Assembly (NCBI RefSeq): GCF_016107545.1
Contig: NZ_JABASS010000004.1
Coordinates: forward strand, 1-64,000
Reading direction: 5' to 3'
Length of the DNA: 64,000 bases
From: Psychrobacter namhaensis
GTDB taxonomy: Bacteria > Pseudomonadota > Gammaproteobacteria > Pseudomonadales > Moraxellaceae
This document shows, in pieces, positions 51,501-61,023 of this stretch (positions are counted from its first letter, which is position 1; each line of letters begins with the position of its first letter). The notes below the pieces were generated by a model. It was not told the DNA's origin and searched no databases. It worked only from the letters and a program-made list of their open reading frames with translations. A program made the position numbers and the translations under genes.

Positions 51501-52094
51501 CAATAAAATTAAAATAGTGAATAAACCCGTAATCACCAGCGCCATGGCAATACGATACCGAGCAATATAGAGTGGCTCATTGTCCATATCGACGAGCAGC
51601 CATAGCCTCTGCCCTTCAAACTCTCCTAGCACACTGCCATAAGCCGTCCCAATAGGCGTTGGTCTTTGCGATAAGAAGTTCTCTGTTACATCTATCGAAG
51701 GCCACGCTTCATTTAATCCATAGCCTACTGCCGCGAGTACTTGATTATTCTCGTTAATAATAGCAATGCGCTGTACGTGCTGCTCGGATTGCATGCGTCC
51801 TAATTTATCTTGCACACCCTCAAGTTTAGTGAGCACGGTATTATCCGCATTGTCATCACGGCTTGCTTGCGAACGCTCCTGCTCTAATAATTCAGGAATC
51901 AGCTCAGCAATCGCTGGGGTGTAGCGAATCAGCACCGCTTCGGCCAACACTTCTTGCTCTGAGTTGCTGGCACGCATGGTTTCATAAAAGACCAAAATAC
52001 CACCGACAGCCGCTAACACACAAATGGGCAAAAACACCAAGATGATGAGCTGACCATACGCACTACTGGTATCAAAACGTTTTTTGTATGCCAT
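48591..52094 (-). CDS. gacS: Hybrid sensor kinase GacS/BarA
   Basis: This protein (1167 aa) is the tripartite sensor of the Gac/Rsm system, passing phosphate to the regulator GacA/UvrY. Two helices near the N-terminus (about 14-36 and 183-205) flank a periplasmic region; a HAMP follows. The kinase core has the H box ISHELRTPLN (His about 308), N box NIVGNAIKFTDSG and G boxes. A degenerate receiver-like domain precedes a true receiver (Asp about 788 in LIFMDIQMPRMSG). The receiver has an inserted hydrophilic stretch of about 55 residues before its phospho-acceptor. A C-terminal Hpt has AHRILGGSRYTG. An alternative GTG start at 52160 adds 22 residues. Confidence 0.93.
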   Translation of the reverse strand: MAYKKRFDTSSAYGQLIILVFLPICVLAAVGGILVFYETMRASNSEQEVLAEAVLIRYTPAIAELIPELLEQERSQASRDDNADNTVLTKLEGVQDKLGRMQSEQHVQRIAIINENNQVLAAVGYGLNEAWPSIDVTENFLSQRPTPIGTAYGSVLGEFEGQRLWLLVDMDNEPLYIARYRIAMALVITGLFTILILLLSLNIYSKRWIAPIYELRLQLQRTHVDNLYQPIPVESDGELNLLQQDLVKTLRRLHRSFQDLKDHAEQTEDDLRLAFDEMEMQNISIRNARDAAISTSQAKSAFLANISHELRTPLNSIDGFINLLARHGELNPEQDLYVQTIRKSSAHLLALVNDVLDFSKIEAGKLVLDRHEFDLYDTIYDVVDMLSPVAAEKGLRMAVLFYNDVPMRINGDALRLKQVLTNIVGNAIKFTDSGDVVVRVSLDDHRDNYLMISVQDSGKGISLADQKMLFQSFSQGDPSITRQYGGTGLGLVISKQLTRLMGGDIGFHDNAQENIANQGATFWFRMPAHVDVLEAATGQTIELPVLAPLASETDEFNVLVWINHTASIQVLKASLQYLPIKLTQANSLPGVLESLKERGNYWDWVIVDDDTQDDMMALLKQIRLHYQGKLAVFGYQVAADQALLNRYHANVLYEPLDKRQLYAMLDTQNRSVPKNLQEPRWTGVTVLAVDDHLPNLLVLDALLSELGIQVITASSGFDAIEIISKQQTKNFKTTKNDKQSLSNKTQISKAETRDEINKKSNSALYEEAGFDDKGPSPDKNNIDLIFMDIQMPRMSGHEAARQIRNIEHDDGRIPIIALTAHGLADERDKLIASGINDYVGKPISQPQLLQVLQKWLGRTTTTPQLTVLPDSSLHSVDLQANDAPENDLHTMDLQNAEAEKYSSWPADSTMMAYPLVKGEESNRSSASDRVSQQKITRPLSLKKIRDDYLRDSQPREDYRRETPRDTQPRYESLRLQNQGTISLLNPPKNPAASAYNTMTAHTDSQASEQERKDLGSHRYASSGNVGGSANDTLAILDWQDALTRSANKPDLAAKLIIMMLDTINDEKQALTQAWIARDRNTLAQIAHRILGGSRYTGVPQLRQASQDLEDKCLLNIQHTTPAQFAMLEPYYEALLTALNNLQALDLSAYPQLNYHRLSENDMTWKMI

Positions 52095-52337
52095 GCTAGC
52101 TTTACTCTCTACTGGGGTTTGCACTGTGTATAAATGACAGTGGTCAGTTGTGGTTGCCACTCATTAAATCTTAACGGCTGTAGGTATTTTAACAGTATTT
52201 ATAAAGGTAGATACTGTCATCGCAAATGAGTGAATGGGCTGCCGCTATAGATTGTATGATTTTAACTGTCCAGCCGATATTAGACACGCCTCATTTACCA
52301 AAATCTCTTGATGCTCTCAGCGTAGCCAAAAACAAAA

Positions 52338-52346
52338 TGATATAAT
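52338..52346 (+). promoter_or_regulatory. Extended -10 promoter for cysM
   Basis: TGATATAAT is an extended -10 box, about 175 bases before cysM, in the spacer divergent from gacS. No good -35 box was found, as expected for extended -10 promoters. Confidence 0.5.
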
Positions 52347-52521
52347 GACGCAACTTCTTATTTTTTACCATTTTCTTGTGACTACAATAATATAATTGGC
52401 CACTAAATCACAGGCTTACACCGGTAGTCACGAGGTTAAGGCTTTTATTCAAAAACCAACATTAAATTTAAAAAATAAACCTCTGTTTAAAAATCAATTT
52501 TGAACCTAATAAGGATACCTT

Positions 52522-53490
52522 ATGTCCGATACGGCCATGTCAAACGCTAACTTTATTACTCAGGTCACTGTCCTTGCCGATTGCGTCGGTCAGACACCAT
52601 TGGTCAAATTGCAACGCTTACCTGAGCAAGCGCAAATGACCAACGGTGCAACATTACTGGCCAAGCTTGAAGGTAATAATCCAGCTGGCTCTGTAAAAGA
52701 CCGTCCTGCTTTCAATATGATTTATCAAGCAGAACAGCGCGGTGACATCAAGCCTGGCGACACCCTGATTGAAGCCACCAGCGGCAATACTGGCATTGCC
52801 TTAGCCATGGTCGCTGCGATGCGTGGCTATCCGATGACATTACTGATGCCAACCAATTCAACTCAAGAGCGCAAAGACGCCATGATTGCTTATGGTGCAA
52901 CCTTAATCGAGGTGGATGAGGGCATGGAAGCAGCACGCGATCTGGCATTGCAAATGCAAGCAGACGGTAAAGGTGTCGTGTTAGATCAATTTAACAACCC
53001 TGATAACAGCCAAGCCCATTACCTAACCACAGGGCCTGAATTATGGGCACAAACGGACGGTAAAATTACTCACTTCATCAGCTCAATGGGCACGACCGGT
53101 ACGATTACGGGTGTCTCGCGTTATCTGAAAGAAAAAAACCCAGACATTAAAATTATCGGCCTTCAGCCTGATGAAGAAGCCTCGATCGCTGGTATCCGCC
53201 GCTGGCCTGCCGCTTATATGCCGGGGATTTTTGACGCCGATCTGGTCGATGAGGTTATGGATGTCGATCAGAGTGTTGCGGAAGTTTACATGCGCAAACT
53301 GGCTAAGACCGAAGGTATCTTCGCTGGAGTGTCTTCCGGGGCAGCCGCATGGGCCGCGATGGAAGTTGCTAAAGAAAACCCGAATGCCGTCATCGCTTTT
53401 ATTGTTTGCGATCGCGGTGATCGTTACTTGTCGACGGGTTTGTACAATGTTGATGATAGCAATGTCGATAATAGTGCAAACGTTAACTAA
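52522..53490 (+). CDS. cysM: Cysteine synthase B
   Basis: CysM (322 aa) forms cysteine from O-acetylserine and sulfide or thiosulfate using PLP. The PLP Lys lies in LEGNNPAGSVKDRPA; the phosphate loop EATSGNTGIALAM and SMGTTGTITGVSRYL complete the site. The ending DRGDRYLSTGLYN fits CysM rather than CysK. The start ATG follows AAGGATACCTT. cysM next to gacS is also seen in Pseudomonas. Confidence 0.93.
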   Translation: MSDTAMSNANFITQVTVLADCVGQTPLVKLQRLPEQAQMTNGATLLAKLEGNNPAGSVKDRPAFNMIYQAEQRGDIKPGDTLIEATSGNTGIALAMVAAMRGYPMTLLMPTNSTQERKDAMIAYGATLIEVDEGMEAARDLALQMQADGKGVVLDQFNNPDNSQAHYLTTGPELWAQTDGKITHFISSMGTTGTITGVSRYLKEKNPDIKIIGLQPDEEASIAGIRRWPAAYMPGIFDADLVDEVMDVDQSVAEVYMRKLAKTEGIFAGVSSGAAAWAAMEVAKENPNAVIAFIVCDRGDRYLSTGLYNVDDSNVDNSANVN

Positions 53491-53641
53491 CGCCAGACAA
53501 CACCGCCCAATATTGTTGAATCCACTTAAAAAACGTACAAAGCAACCGAGTGCAGACATACATGTCATACTCCAAGCGCAGTTAGCATCGTCACTCTTTA
53601 TAGTGGATTCATTGTAAGCTTATAAATAGTCAGGACCACCT

Positions 53642-54466
53642 ATGCCACAAGCCCTACCATCCGACCCTATCTTAGTCTTTGATATTGAGACTGTCGCTGA
53701 TGTTGATGCAGCTCGCCGTATCTATCCCCAGTTGGCAGCGCTCAATGATGCAGATGCGCTAAGTGCATTGACTGCGATACGTACGCAAGAGGCTGGCCAT
53801 GATTTTATGCGCTTACCATTGCAGCGCATCGTTTGTATTTCTGCGCTTTATATCAAAGAGGGTAAGTTATCGTTATTTTCGTTGACCGCAGATAAGTTTA
53901 ACGAAAAAGACATTCTAGCCAAATTTTTTCGGGCGTTTAGTGACATTGAAACACTGCCTCAGCTCATCAGCTGGAATGGCTCGGGTTTTGATATTCCGGT
54001 GCTGATATATCGCGCCATGCAGTATGACTTGTCAGCCCCTTGGTTGTTTGAAGAAGGCGAACGTATCAAAAACATGCGATTTGATAATTACGTCAATCGT
54101 TTCCACACTCGCCATCTTGATTTGATGGACAGGTTTAGTCAGTACGGTGCCAGTCGCCGAGAAGCGATGGATGTGGTGGCCAGTTTGTATGGGCTCCCCG
54201 GTAAGACAGATGTCGATGGCAGTATGGTTGGCGATCTCGTCAGCAAGGGTGATTGGCAGACGCTATCAATATATTGTGAGTCTGATGTCATGAATACTTG
54301 GCTGATCTATCTGCGCTGGTTGCGTTTAACCGGTCAGTTGTCCTCAGCAGATTTTACTGCTTGGCAGCAGCAAAGCCATGATTATTTGGTCAACTATACC
54401 CAAGCAGATGGCAGTGCTCGCCATCAAGACTTCATTGCTGATTGGTCAACTGCGCCCAACACATAA
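53642..54466 (+). CDS. Predicted 3'-5' exonuclease (PolB-type DnaQ fold)
   Basis: The protein (274 aa) begins with ILVFDIETVADVDAAR, the exonuclease I motif with Asp and Glu. It continues with the II motif in WNGSGFDIPVLIYRA and the III-like segment in YCESDVMNTWLIYLRW. This is the PolB-like exonuclease family, found as a stand-alone protein without a polymerase domain. A role in DNA or RNA processing is possible. It sits between cysM and rlmD, and the ATG follows a weak GGACC site. Confidence 0.85.
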   Translation: MPQALPSDPILVFDIETVADVDAARRIYPQLAALNDADALSALTAIRTQEAGHDFMRLPLQRIVCISALYIKEGKLSLFSLTADKFNEKDILAKFFRAFSDIETLPQLISWNGSGFDIPVLIYRAMQYDLSAPWLFEEGERIKNMRFDNYVNRFHTRHLDLMDRFSQYGASRREAMDVVASLYGLPGKTDVDGSMVGDLVSKGDWQTLSIYCESDVMNTWLIYLRWLRLTGQLSSADFTAWQQQSHDYLVNYTQADGSARHQDFIADWSTAPNT

Positions 54467-54548
54467 AAAACCGCGTGACACATAGCGGCTTTTAGTGGCT
54501 TTCATCTTCATTTTTTAGTTATTTATCATTTATCATTAAGGCATGTTT

Positions 54549-56090
54549 ATGCAACCCACCGATTCAAAAACATCTACAACGCTTGATGCGACGCAAAAAG
54601 CCAGCGATACCCAAACGATTGCCATTCCTCCTAATAAGAAAAAGTCTAAACCCTCATCAAAAACGCGTCGTCGTCTAAAAGACGCTGAGCCATTACCTTT
54701 TACAGTAGATGGCTTATCGCATGATGGTCGCGGCGTTGCCGTATATGGTAACGGCTTTGGGACAACGGACGGTCATATCGAGGACAAGCATGGCAAAAAA
54801 GTCTTTGTGAGCTTTGCACTACCCGGTGAAAGTGCGATGGTTAGACTGACCAACGTGCGCAACAGCTTTGAAGAAGGTGACGCTATTAGCATCACTGCAA
54901 ACCCAAACCCTGAACGCGCCGTACCGCCCTGCCCGCACTTCGGGGTCTGTGGTGGTTGTAATTTGCAGCATTGGGAGCCTACAGGACAGATCAATTTTAA
55001 ACAGTCCGTCTTGGCTGAAATGCTCCTACATCAAGCCAATATAGCGCCTGACCATTGGCTTGAGCCAGTCGTTGGCGATCGCCTGGGTTATCGCACCAAA
55101 GCTCGTCTTGGCGTACGTTATGTCGTCAAAAAAGAGACGGCTCTAGTCGGCTTCCGCGAGCGCTCAAGTAACTTCTTAGCAGAGTTAAATGAGTGTCATA
55201 TCTTAGATCCCCGTATTGGTTTTGAGATTGAAAATCTAAAATCGCTGATTAGCACCTTAGAGAGCCGTGACAAAATTGCTCAGCTTGAATTGGCAATGGG
55301 TGAGCAAATACCGGAGCTACCCGATGGCGATCAACCTGTTGCCCTGATTGTGCGAAACTTGGCGCCGTTATCAGATGCTGACATTGATAAGTTAAAGACA
55401 TTTTTTGCAGCGCGTCACTGGCAGCTGTATTTACAGTCCAAAGGCGTCGACAGTATTGAGCGCATCGCCTTGACGGACGCTGACGATATGAGCCAGCAGT
55501 TTGGACGCTTGTATTATCAACTGCCAGAGTACGATCTGACATTTGAATTTATTCCGACTGACTTTACCCAAGTCAACTTATCTGTCAACCGTCAAATGAC
55601 CAAGCTTGCTTGTGACTTGTTGGATTTAAAAGCAGGTGAGCGCGTACTGGATCTGTTTAGTGGACTGGGCAATTTTAGCTTGCCACTAGCGCGCCTCGTT
55701 GGGGAAACCGGCTCGGTGGTCGGGGTCGAAGGTAGCGAAGCGATGACGGCACGCGCCGCTGATAACGCACGTCGCAACGGCATCAATAATACTGAGTTTT
55801 ATAGCCAAGACTTGACACAAGACTGTACGGACAAACCTTGGGCCAACCAAGGCTTTGATGCGCTACTGATTGACCCACCGCGCTCTGGTGCTTGGGAGAT
55901 TATGCAGTATTTGCCAAAATTTAATGCTGAACGCATCGTTTATGTGTCTTGCAACCCAGCAACGCTCGCCCGCGATACCAAAGCACTGTTAGAGCAAGGC
56001 TATCGTTTGACTCACGCTGGCGTGATGGATATGTTTTGCCACACAGGGCATGTTGAGTCCATTGCTCGCTTTGAAAAAATAGCAGTTTAA
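54549..56090 (+). CDS. rlmD: 23S rRNA (uracil-1939-C5) methyltransferase
   Basis: RlmD (513 aa) methylates U1939 of 23S rRNA using SAM. It has an N-terminal TRAM-like domain (about 45-110), an iron-sulfur site with [15 protein letters not shown], and the C-terminal methyltransferase domain with [25 protein letters not shown] and the nucleophile in [12 protein letters not shown]. The preceding Lys-rich tail is longer than in E. coli (433 aa), and a further insertion lies in the central part. ATG 54549 has AAGG at good spacing; ATG 54543 precedes it too closely. Confidence 0.93.
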   Translation: MQPTDSKTSTTLDATQKASDTQTIAIPPNKKKSKPSSKTRRRLKDAEPLPFTVDGLSHDGRGVAVYGNGFGTTDGHIEDKHGKKVFVSFALPGESAMVRLTNVRNSFEEGDAISITANPNPERAVPPCPHFGVCGGCNLQHWEPTGQINFKQSVLAEMLLHQANIAPDHWLEPVVGDRLGYRTKARLGVRYVVKKETALVGFRERSSNFLAELNECHILDPRIGFEIENLKSLISTLESRDKIAQLELAMGEQIPELPDGDQPVALIVRNLAPLSDADIDKLKTFFAARHWQLYLQSKGVDSIERIALTDADDMSQQFGRLYYQLPEYDLTFEFIPTDFTQVNLSVNRQMTKLACDLLDLKAGERVLDLFSGLGNFSLPLARLVGETGSVVGVEGSEAMTARAADNARRNGINNTEFYSQDLTQDCTDKPWANQGFDALLIDPPRSGAWEIMQYLPKFNAERIVYVSCNPATLARDTKALLEQGYRLTHAGVMDMFCHTGHVESIARFEKIAV

Positions 56091-56472
56091 TGCTTTTCTG
56101 CTTTACCTAAGCTGGCCAAAACGATAAATAGCCGTGTTTATAGTCACTAATGCTTGACCAAAATTGGGTTAAGCTAGGCTAATAAATGACGGCTCTTTAT
56201 CCTGATTCACAACAGACATTACATAGCCTCGCTTGATTTGTCCCCTTAAAATGAGATAATAGCAAACAATCTTCCTATGTTTGTTGAATGAAAACTTAGT
56301 GAACGTTTGCACTCATAACTTTATATATTTTTCGCGTATTCTATAGCTGCTAAGAATCACAATTTTTAGCAGTTGTAGTGGTTTGTAGCTGACACTTTAT
56401 GAGTGTCACTTCGAGGTTTTTGCGTAGTAAATGAGGTTATAATTAACTCAATATAGCTAAGAGGAGTCGGCT
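56091..56472 (+). other. rlmD-relA spacer
   Basis: No gene is seen. A TATAAT at 56438-56443 is a good -10 candidate for relA, about 30 bases before the start; its -35 is weak. No terminator after rlmD was identified. Confidence 0.35.
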
Positions 56473-59025
56473 ATGGTAAAGATTCGTGAAGGATTACCAC
56501 TAGTGGATGGACAGACCACGCAAGCCGATAGCGCAGCACTAGCGGCACAACTGGTGGCGAGCCAACGCTCTCATCAGTCTGCCAATAGCTATGCCCAAAT
56601 CCCCCTCGATATCAAATACCAGCTATCCACTCACAAGCTACACACCACTTTTGATCGCTCAGCATTACATGCTTTTCATAGTCATGACCCAAAACTTGAG
56701 AACGAGTATTCTGACAACCCGCTTCTAGATGAGAATAATACACTCTCAAAACAAGAGCTGGAGGCGGTTGATTTAGATCAGGTCAATATTGACATTCCGA
56801 CTTGGTTAGACAATGTCGCCAAGCGTATCGGCCAAGAGTCCGTTCCTAACCTAAGCGCTGCTTGTGAGTTTATTCGCAGTCATATGAATACCAGTGAATC
56901 TGAGCGCTCAGGTGCTTATGTGACGGGTATTGGTATGACGGACATACTGACCTATCTTTATCAAGATGAAGATGCTCTTGTCGCGGCTATGCTATACCGC
57001 AGCGCGCGTAAGTCCATTATTAGCCTCGCTGATATCGAAAAAAACTTCGGTGCGGATATATCGACTTTGGTCAAAGACACCTTAGCCATGGGTAAGCTGT
57101 CTGAGATTATTGAAAGTAACAAACGCTTAGAAGACCACTTTGTAAACAATCAACGAGATCAGCTATCCAATATCTATAGCATGCTGATTTCTGTTACCAA
57201 TGACGTGCGCGTCGTACTGATCAAGCTGGCTGAACGTACCTTTGCCATGCGCGAGTTGACCTTCTCTAATGAAGAACGGCAAAGCCGCGTCGCACGCGAA
57301 GTCATGACTATTTATGCCCCGTTAGCGCATCGACTGGGCATCGCCCAGCTCAAATGGGAGCTTGAAGACTTAGCTTTTCGTTATCTGGCCCCCCAGCGCT
57401 ATAAAGAAATTGCCAAACTACTGTCTGAAAAACGTAGCGAACGTGAGTCCTATATTCAACGCGTGCAAGACAAGTTGAATGAAGCATTGCTGGACGCCAA
57501 TATCGAAGGTGAAGTTTCTGGACGCGTGAAGCACATCTATTCTATCTACCGAAAAATGAAGCTCAAAGGCTTATCGTTTGATCAGCTTTATGACATTCGT
57601 GCGCTGCGGGTCTTGGTCAATAACCCCTCAGATTGTTATCACGTGCTCGGCTTGGTCCATGGTTTATGGCGTTATATCCCCGAGCAGTTTGATGACTACA
57701 TCACTAACCCCAAATCTAATGGTTATCGCTCACTACATACAGCGGTTATTGCTGAGAATAAGTCACTTGAAGTACAGATTCGCACTCATGAAATGCACTT
57801 TGAGGCCGAGCTTGGCATGTGTGCGCATGTCAATTATAAAGAAGGCCTGAAGAAGAAACAGGACAACTATCTTAATCAAAGAATCAGCTCCTTGCGTCAG
57901 CTCCTATCTATCAATAATGAAACGCGCAATCAACCGCGCTCGTCGTTACTAACAGGCGAAGAAATAGATGACATGGGGTTTGATGAAGAAGAGCAAGTCG
58001 TTGATTTTGATGAGCTCGAACGCATTTATATCTTCAGTCGTGATGGCGATATTACCGAATTGCCAAAAGGCGCAACCGTCCTTGATTTTGCCTATTACGT
58101 ACATACGCAAGTTGGTAATCGTGCGCAAGCGGCTCGAGTCAATCAGCGCTATGTGCCCCTGACCTACCAGCTCAAAACTGGCGAACAAGTTGAAATTATT
58201 ACCAAGGCGTCACGCGAGCCCAATCGCGACTGGCTGGTTGCGTCACTCGGTTACATCCATACCAACCGCGCGCGCTCGAAACTGCGTCAATGGTTTAACA
58301 AGCAAGATCGCGATAAAAATATCGAGATTGGCCGTCAAATGCTCAGCAAAGAGCTCGAGCGATTGTCAGTGCATCCAAACAGCATTGATTTAAACGATTA
58401 CACTCAGCATTTTCATGTCAATAATACCGATGATATTATCGTTGGACTGGTCACGGGTGACATTGGTCTCAACCAGCTCACCAGCCATATTTCTCGGCAA
58501 CTACATCTAGAGCCTGAGATTCCGCCAGAAAGTTTTGTGCCAAATACGGATACCAGAGACGCAGGTAAACTTGATGCGTATAAAATTCGTATCGATGGTC
58601 TGGATAATATTGAAATCAACTTAGCAGGCTGCTGCCATCCTGTGCACGGTGAGCCGATTGCTGGCTATATCACCTTGTCACGGGGTGTCAGTGTCCATAA
58701 CCGCGGTTGCCCTGAGTACTTACGCCTTATAGAGCGTGACCCTGAGCGCGAAATAGAGGCGGCTTGGCGGGTTCAATCTGGCCGCTATCAACCGGTTGAT
58801 ATTCACGTAGAAGCCTATGATAGACGAGGATTATTGCGTGATTTGACACAGATTATTGACAAAGAAAACGTGAATATTCGTCAAGTTGAGACACTGAGCA
58901 ATGATGATAATATCGCCTTTTTAAAATTTCATATCGAAGTTTCAGGATTGGCACATTTATCTAAACTCCTCGCCAAATTGGAGCAACAGCACGGTATCTT
59001 ACATGCACGGCGTGCTGTCGCCTAA
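56473..59025 (+). CDS. relA: (p)ppGpp synthetase RelA
   Basis: RelA (850 aa) senses uncharged tRNA on ribosomes and makes (p)ppGpp. The HD region (about 150-310) lacks the His-Asp pair: LYRSARKSIISLADI replaces it, so hydrolysis is lost, as in RelA. The synthetase (about 370-480) has YDIRALRVLV and the acidic EQFDDYITNPKSNGYRSLHT, typical of monofunctional RelA. TGS and zinc/RIS-like and ACT domains follow; CCHPVHGEP and a C-terminal ACT segment are visible. The ATG follows AGAGGAGTCGGCT. It is longer than the E. coli enzyme (744 aa), chiefly at the N-terminus. Confidence 0.95.
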   Translation: MVKIREGLPLVDGQTTQADSAALAAQLVASQRSHQSANSYAQIPLDIKYQLSTHKLHTTFDRSALHAFHSHDPKLENEYSDNPLLDENNTLSKQELEAVDLDQVNIDIPTWLDNVAKRIGQESVPNLSAACEFIRSHMNTSESERSGAYVTGIGMTDILTYLYQDEDALVAAMLYRSARKSIISLADIEKNFGADISTLVKDTLAMGKLSEIIESNKRLEDHFVNNQRDQLSNIYSMLISVTNDVRVVLIKLAERTFAMRELTFSNEERQSRVAREVMTIYAPLAHRLGIAQLKWELEDLAFRYLAPQRYKEIAKLLSEKRSERESYIQRVQDKLNEALLDANIEGEVSGRVKHIYSIYRKMKLKGLSFDQLYDIRALRVLVNNPSDCYHVLGLVHGLWRYIPEQFDDYITNPKSNGYRSLHTAVIAENKSLEVQIRTHEMHFEAELGMCAHVNYKEGLKKKQDNYLNQRISSLRQLLSINNETRNQPRSSLLTGEEIDDMGFDEEEQVVDFDELERIYIFSRDGDITELPKGATVLDFAYYVHTQVGNRAQAARVNQRYVPLTYQLKTGEQVEIITKASREPNRDWLVASLGYIHTNRARSKLRQWFNKQDRDKNIEIGRQMLSKELERLSVHPNSIDLNDYTQHFHVNNTDDIIVGLVTGDIGLNQLTSHISRQLHLEPEIPPESFVPNTDTRDAGKLDAYKIRIDGLDNIEINLAGCCHPVHGEPIAGYITLSRGVSVHNRGCPEYLRLIERDPEREIEAAWRVQSGRYQPVDIHVEAYDRRGLLRDLTQIIDKENVNIRQVETLSNDDNIAFLKFHIEVSGLAHLSKLLAKLEQQHGILHARRAVA

Positions 59026-59078
59026 GTAGCCCTGCTTTACCCTACATTTATTTAAAATAGAGTTCTTATAAAAACACC

Positions 59079-60020
59079 ATGCCTGAATTGCCAGAAGTAG
59101 AAACCACTAAGACAAGCCTTGCACCATTGTTAGGGCAACGCGTCATCGATGTAAAAGTATTTCAACCAAAGCTACGCTGGTCTATGCCCGATGACTTGGA
59201 TAGCTTGGTTCATTACACATTAGACAGTGTCGAGCGTCGAGCGAAGTATTTAATACTGAACTTTCTGCCATTAGCACCTAAGGATGACAGCACTGCTGCG
59301 CAAGCAGGAACATTATTACCGCGTCAGCTCTTAGTGCATTTAGGAATGTCAGGTAGCTTACAGCAGCACAGTGACGGTACTGATACACGTAAACACGACC
59401 ATTTGGTGATAGTGTTTAGTGACGTGGACAACACAAAGTCGCAGCTACACTATTATGACCCCAGACGTTTTGGCTCAGTTTTATGGTATAAGGATTATGG
59501 GACGAAGCTGTTAGATCATCTAGGCCCCGAACCATTGGCGGATGAGTTTACTGCAGACTATTTATATCAGTTCATCCAACGCACAAATACAGCTGATATA
59601 GATGACACTGATAAAATAGGCCGTAAAACCAAATTAAAGAAACCACAGCCCATTACCCGCCCCATTAAATCTGTCATTATGGAACAACAAATTGTGGTTG
59701 GGGTTGGGAATATTTATGCGACCGAAAGTTTGTATCTGTCAGGGATCCATCCTGCTACCCCTGCCCATCACCTGTCTTACGATCAGCTCACTGTGTTGGT
59801 TGCCCATATTAAGGCAATCTTACAAAAAGCCATAGAGCTTGGAGGGTCAACCCTACGAGACTTCACGGTAGCAAGTGGCCAAACAGGTTATTTCCAACAG
59901 ACATTAAACGTTTACGGCAAGCAAGGTGAGACTTGTCCGCATTGTAGTACAGTACTTGAGAACATCAAGCTAAATGGCCGCGCTAGTGTTTACTGTGCCA
60001 ACTGTCAACCACTCATCTAA
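59079..60020 (+). CDS. mutM: Formamidopyrimidine-DNA glycosylase
   Basis: MutM (313 aa) removes 8-oxoguanine and ring-opened purines and nicks abasic sites. The invariant N-terminus PELPEVETT provides the catalytic Pro and Glu; the helix-two-turn-helix segment GVGNIYATESLYLSGIHP and the zinc finger CPHCSTVLENIKLNGRAS with CANC at the end are intact. Two lineage-specific insertions (about 60-75 and 170-190) make it longer than E. coli MutM (269 aa). The gap from relA is 53 bases, and co-transcription is possible. Confidence 0.94.
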   Translation: MPELPEVETTKTSLAPLLGQRVIDVKVFQPKLRWSMPDDLDSLVHYTLDSVERRAKYLILNFLPLAPKDDSTAAQAGTLLPRQLLVHLGMSGSLQQHSDGTDTRKHDHLVIVFSDVDNTKSQLHYYDPRRFGSVLWYKDYGTKLLDHLGPEPLADEFTADYLYQFIQRTNTADIDDTDKIGRKTKLKKPQPITRPIKSVIMEQQIVVGVGNIYATESLYLSGIHPATPAHHLSYDQLTVLVAHIKAILQKAIELGGSTLRDFTVASGQTGYFQQTLNVYGKQGETCPHCSTVLENIKLNGRASVYCANCQPLI

Positions 60021-60073
60021 AGGCTGTTTTAGCAATGTATGTCTATGGCACCCTAAACATGGGTAGCCTGTTA

Positions 60074-60215
60074 TATAGTCAGATTAATATAAAAGAGATA
60101 CACGGGGCTGGGATAAATTTTTTGTGGCCTCTGTCGGCGTAGGCACAGCAAGCCAGAAAAAGTTGAACCAGTCGCGCAGCATAGTATCGTGTATCCATTT
60201 TATTCAGTATTGACC
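60074..60215. repeat. Structured interspersed repeat, copy F
   Basis: The core at 60104-60175 begins GGGGCTGGG and ends CCAGTCGC. An outer arm pair GATACACG/CGTGTATC (60097-60104 and 60188-60195) is perfect. Inside is GGCCTCTGTCGGCGTAGGCA and CAGCAAGCCAG. The left end TATAGTCAG and the right ATTGACC are partly inverted. It lies between mutM and the small exported protein gene. Confidence 0.88.
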
Positions 60216-60450
60216 ATAACAACTAAATACTTCCGTTTAAACGTTCTGCCTTTTTTATTACGCTCGCTACATAGTACGCATTTTTGTTGCTTATTCACGT
60301 ACATCTTGCTTTAATAGTGCTAACAGCTACATAAGTCGTGCAGCTTTTTTGGTTGCCTGTAATATCAGTCTACCTATTATTTTATACTGTTTGTGCATAG
60401 CAACGGCAGCAGTCAGTAATCATACCCCTTATGAATTTTAGGACATCGTT

Positions 60451-60891
60451 ATGACGGTTAAAGCCAAGAACCAACGCTCAGTTAAACAGAAAGTTTTTAC
60501 TGTAGCTGCAAGTTTAAGTTTATTGGCCGCTAGTACGCAGCCTGCCTTGGCAGCCATAGAAATTGATGAAACAGACTTTGGTCCTTCGTATGAGACTATG
60601 GTGGTGGATACGGTTGTAGGTAAGCCGCTACAACTTGTCAATGCCGTTGCTGGTACTGCCGCCTATCTTGTCAGTCTACCCTTCTCGCTTATCGGGGGTA
60701 ATGCCGATCAGGCGCAGCAGAAATTATTTGTAGAGCCTTGGGATGCGATGGGCCGTTGTCTAGGTTGTACTGTTGCCGAAGACAATTATTATAAATCACA
60801 AGCCACTAATGATAATGTGGTACGTATCGTTGTTGACCAACCATCAGAGATTTTGATTAACACTAATGATTATGTGATAGTCACTCCATAA
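60451..60891 (+). CDS. Small exported hypothetical protein
   Basis: The product (146 aa) has a signal peptide (VFTVAASLSLLAASTQPALA) with cleavage after residue 34. The mature part has a hydrophobic segment (GTAAYLVSLPFSLIGGNADQ), a short Cys-x-x-Cys (RCLGCTV) and ends in beta strands. Similar small proteins occur widely in Pseudomonas and Moraxellaceae without known function. The start ATG at 60451 has TTTAGGACATCGTT upstream, and a terminator follows. Confidence 0.72.
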   Translation: MTVKAKNQRSVKQKVFTVAASLSLLAASTQPALAAIEIDETDFGPSYETMVVDTVVGKPLQLVNAVAGTAAYLVSLPFSLIGGNADQAQQKLFVEPWDAMGRCLGCTVAEDNYYKSQATNDNVVRIVVDQPSEILINTNDYVIVTP

Positions 60892-60962
60892 GCGATTTGC
60901 TCTTTTAGAAGTTTTTAAACGGTACGTATGATTTAAAAGCTGCAACTTTATCAATCGACAAT

Positions 60963-60996
60963 AAAAAAAGGCTAACATCGCGTTAGCCTTTTTTTG
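60963..60996. terminator. Bidirectional terminator between the small protein gene and typA
   Basis: AAAAAGGCTAAC and GTTAGCCTTTTT pair around ATCGC, with flanking A7 and T7, between convergent genes. Confidence 0.92.
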
Positions 60997-61023
60997 TTGC
61001 TTGACTCTTATTAAGCCAAACTA

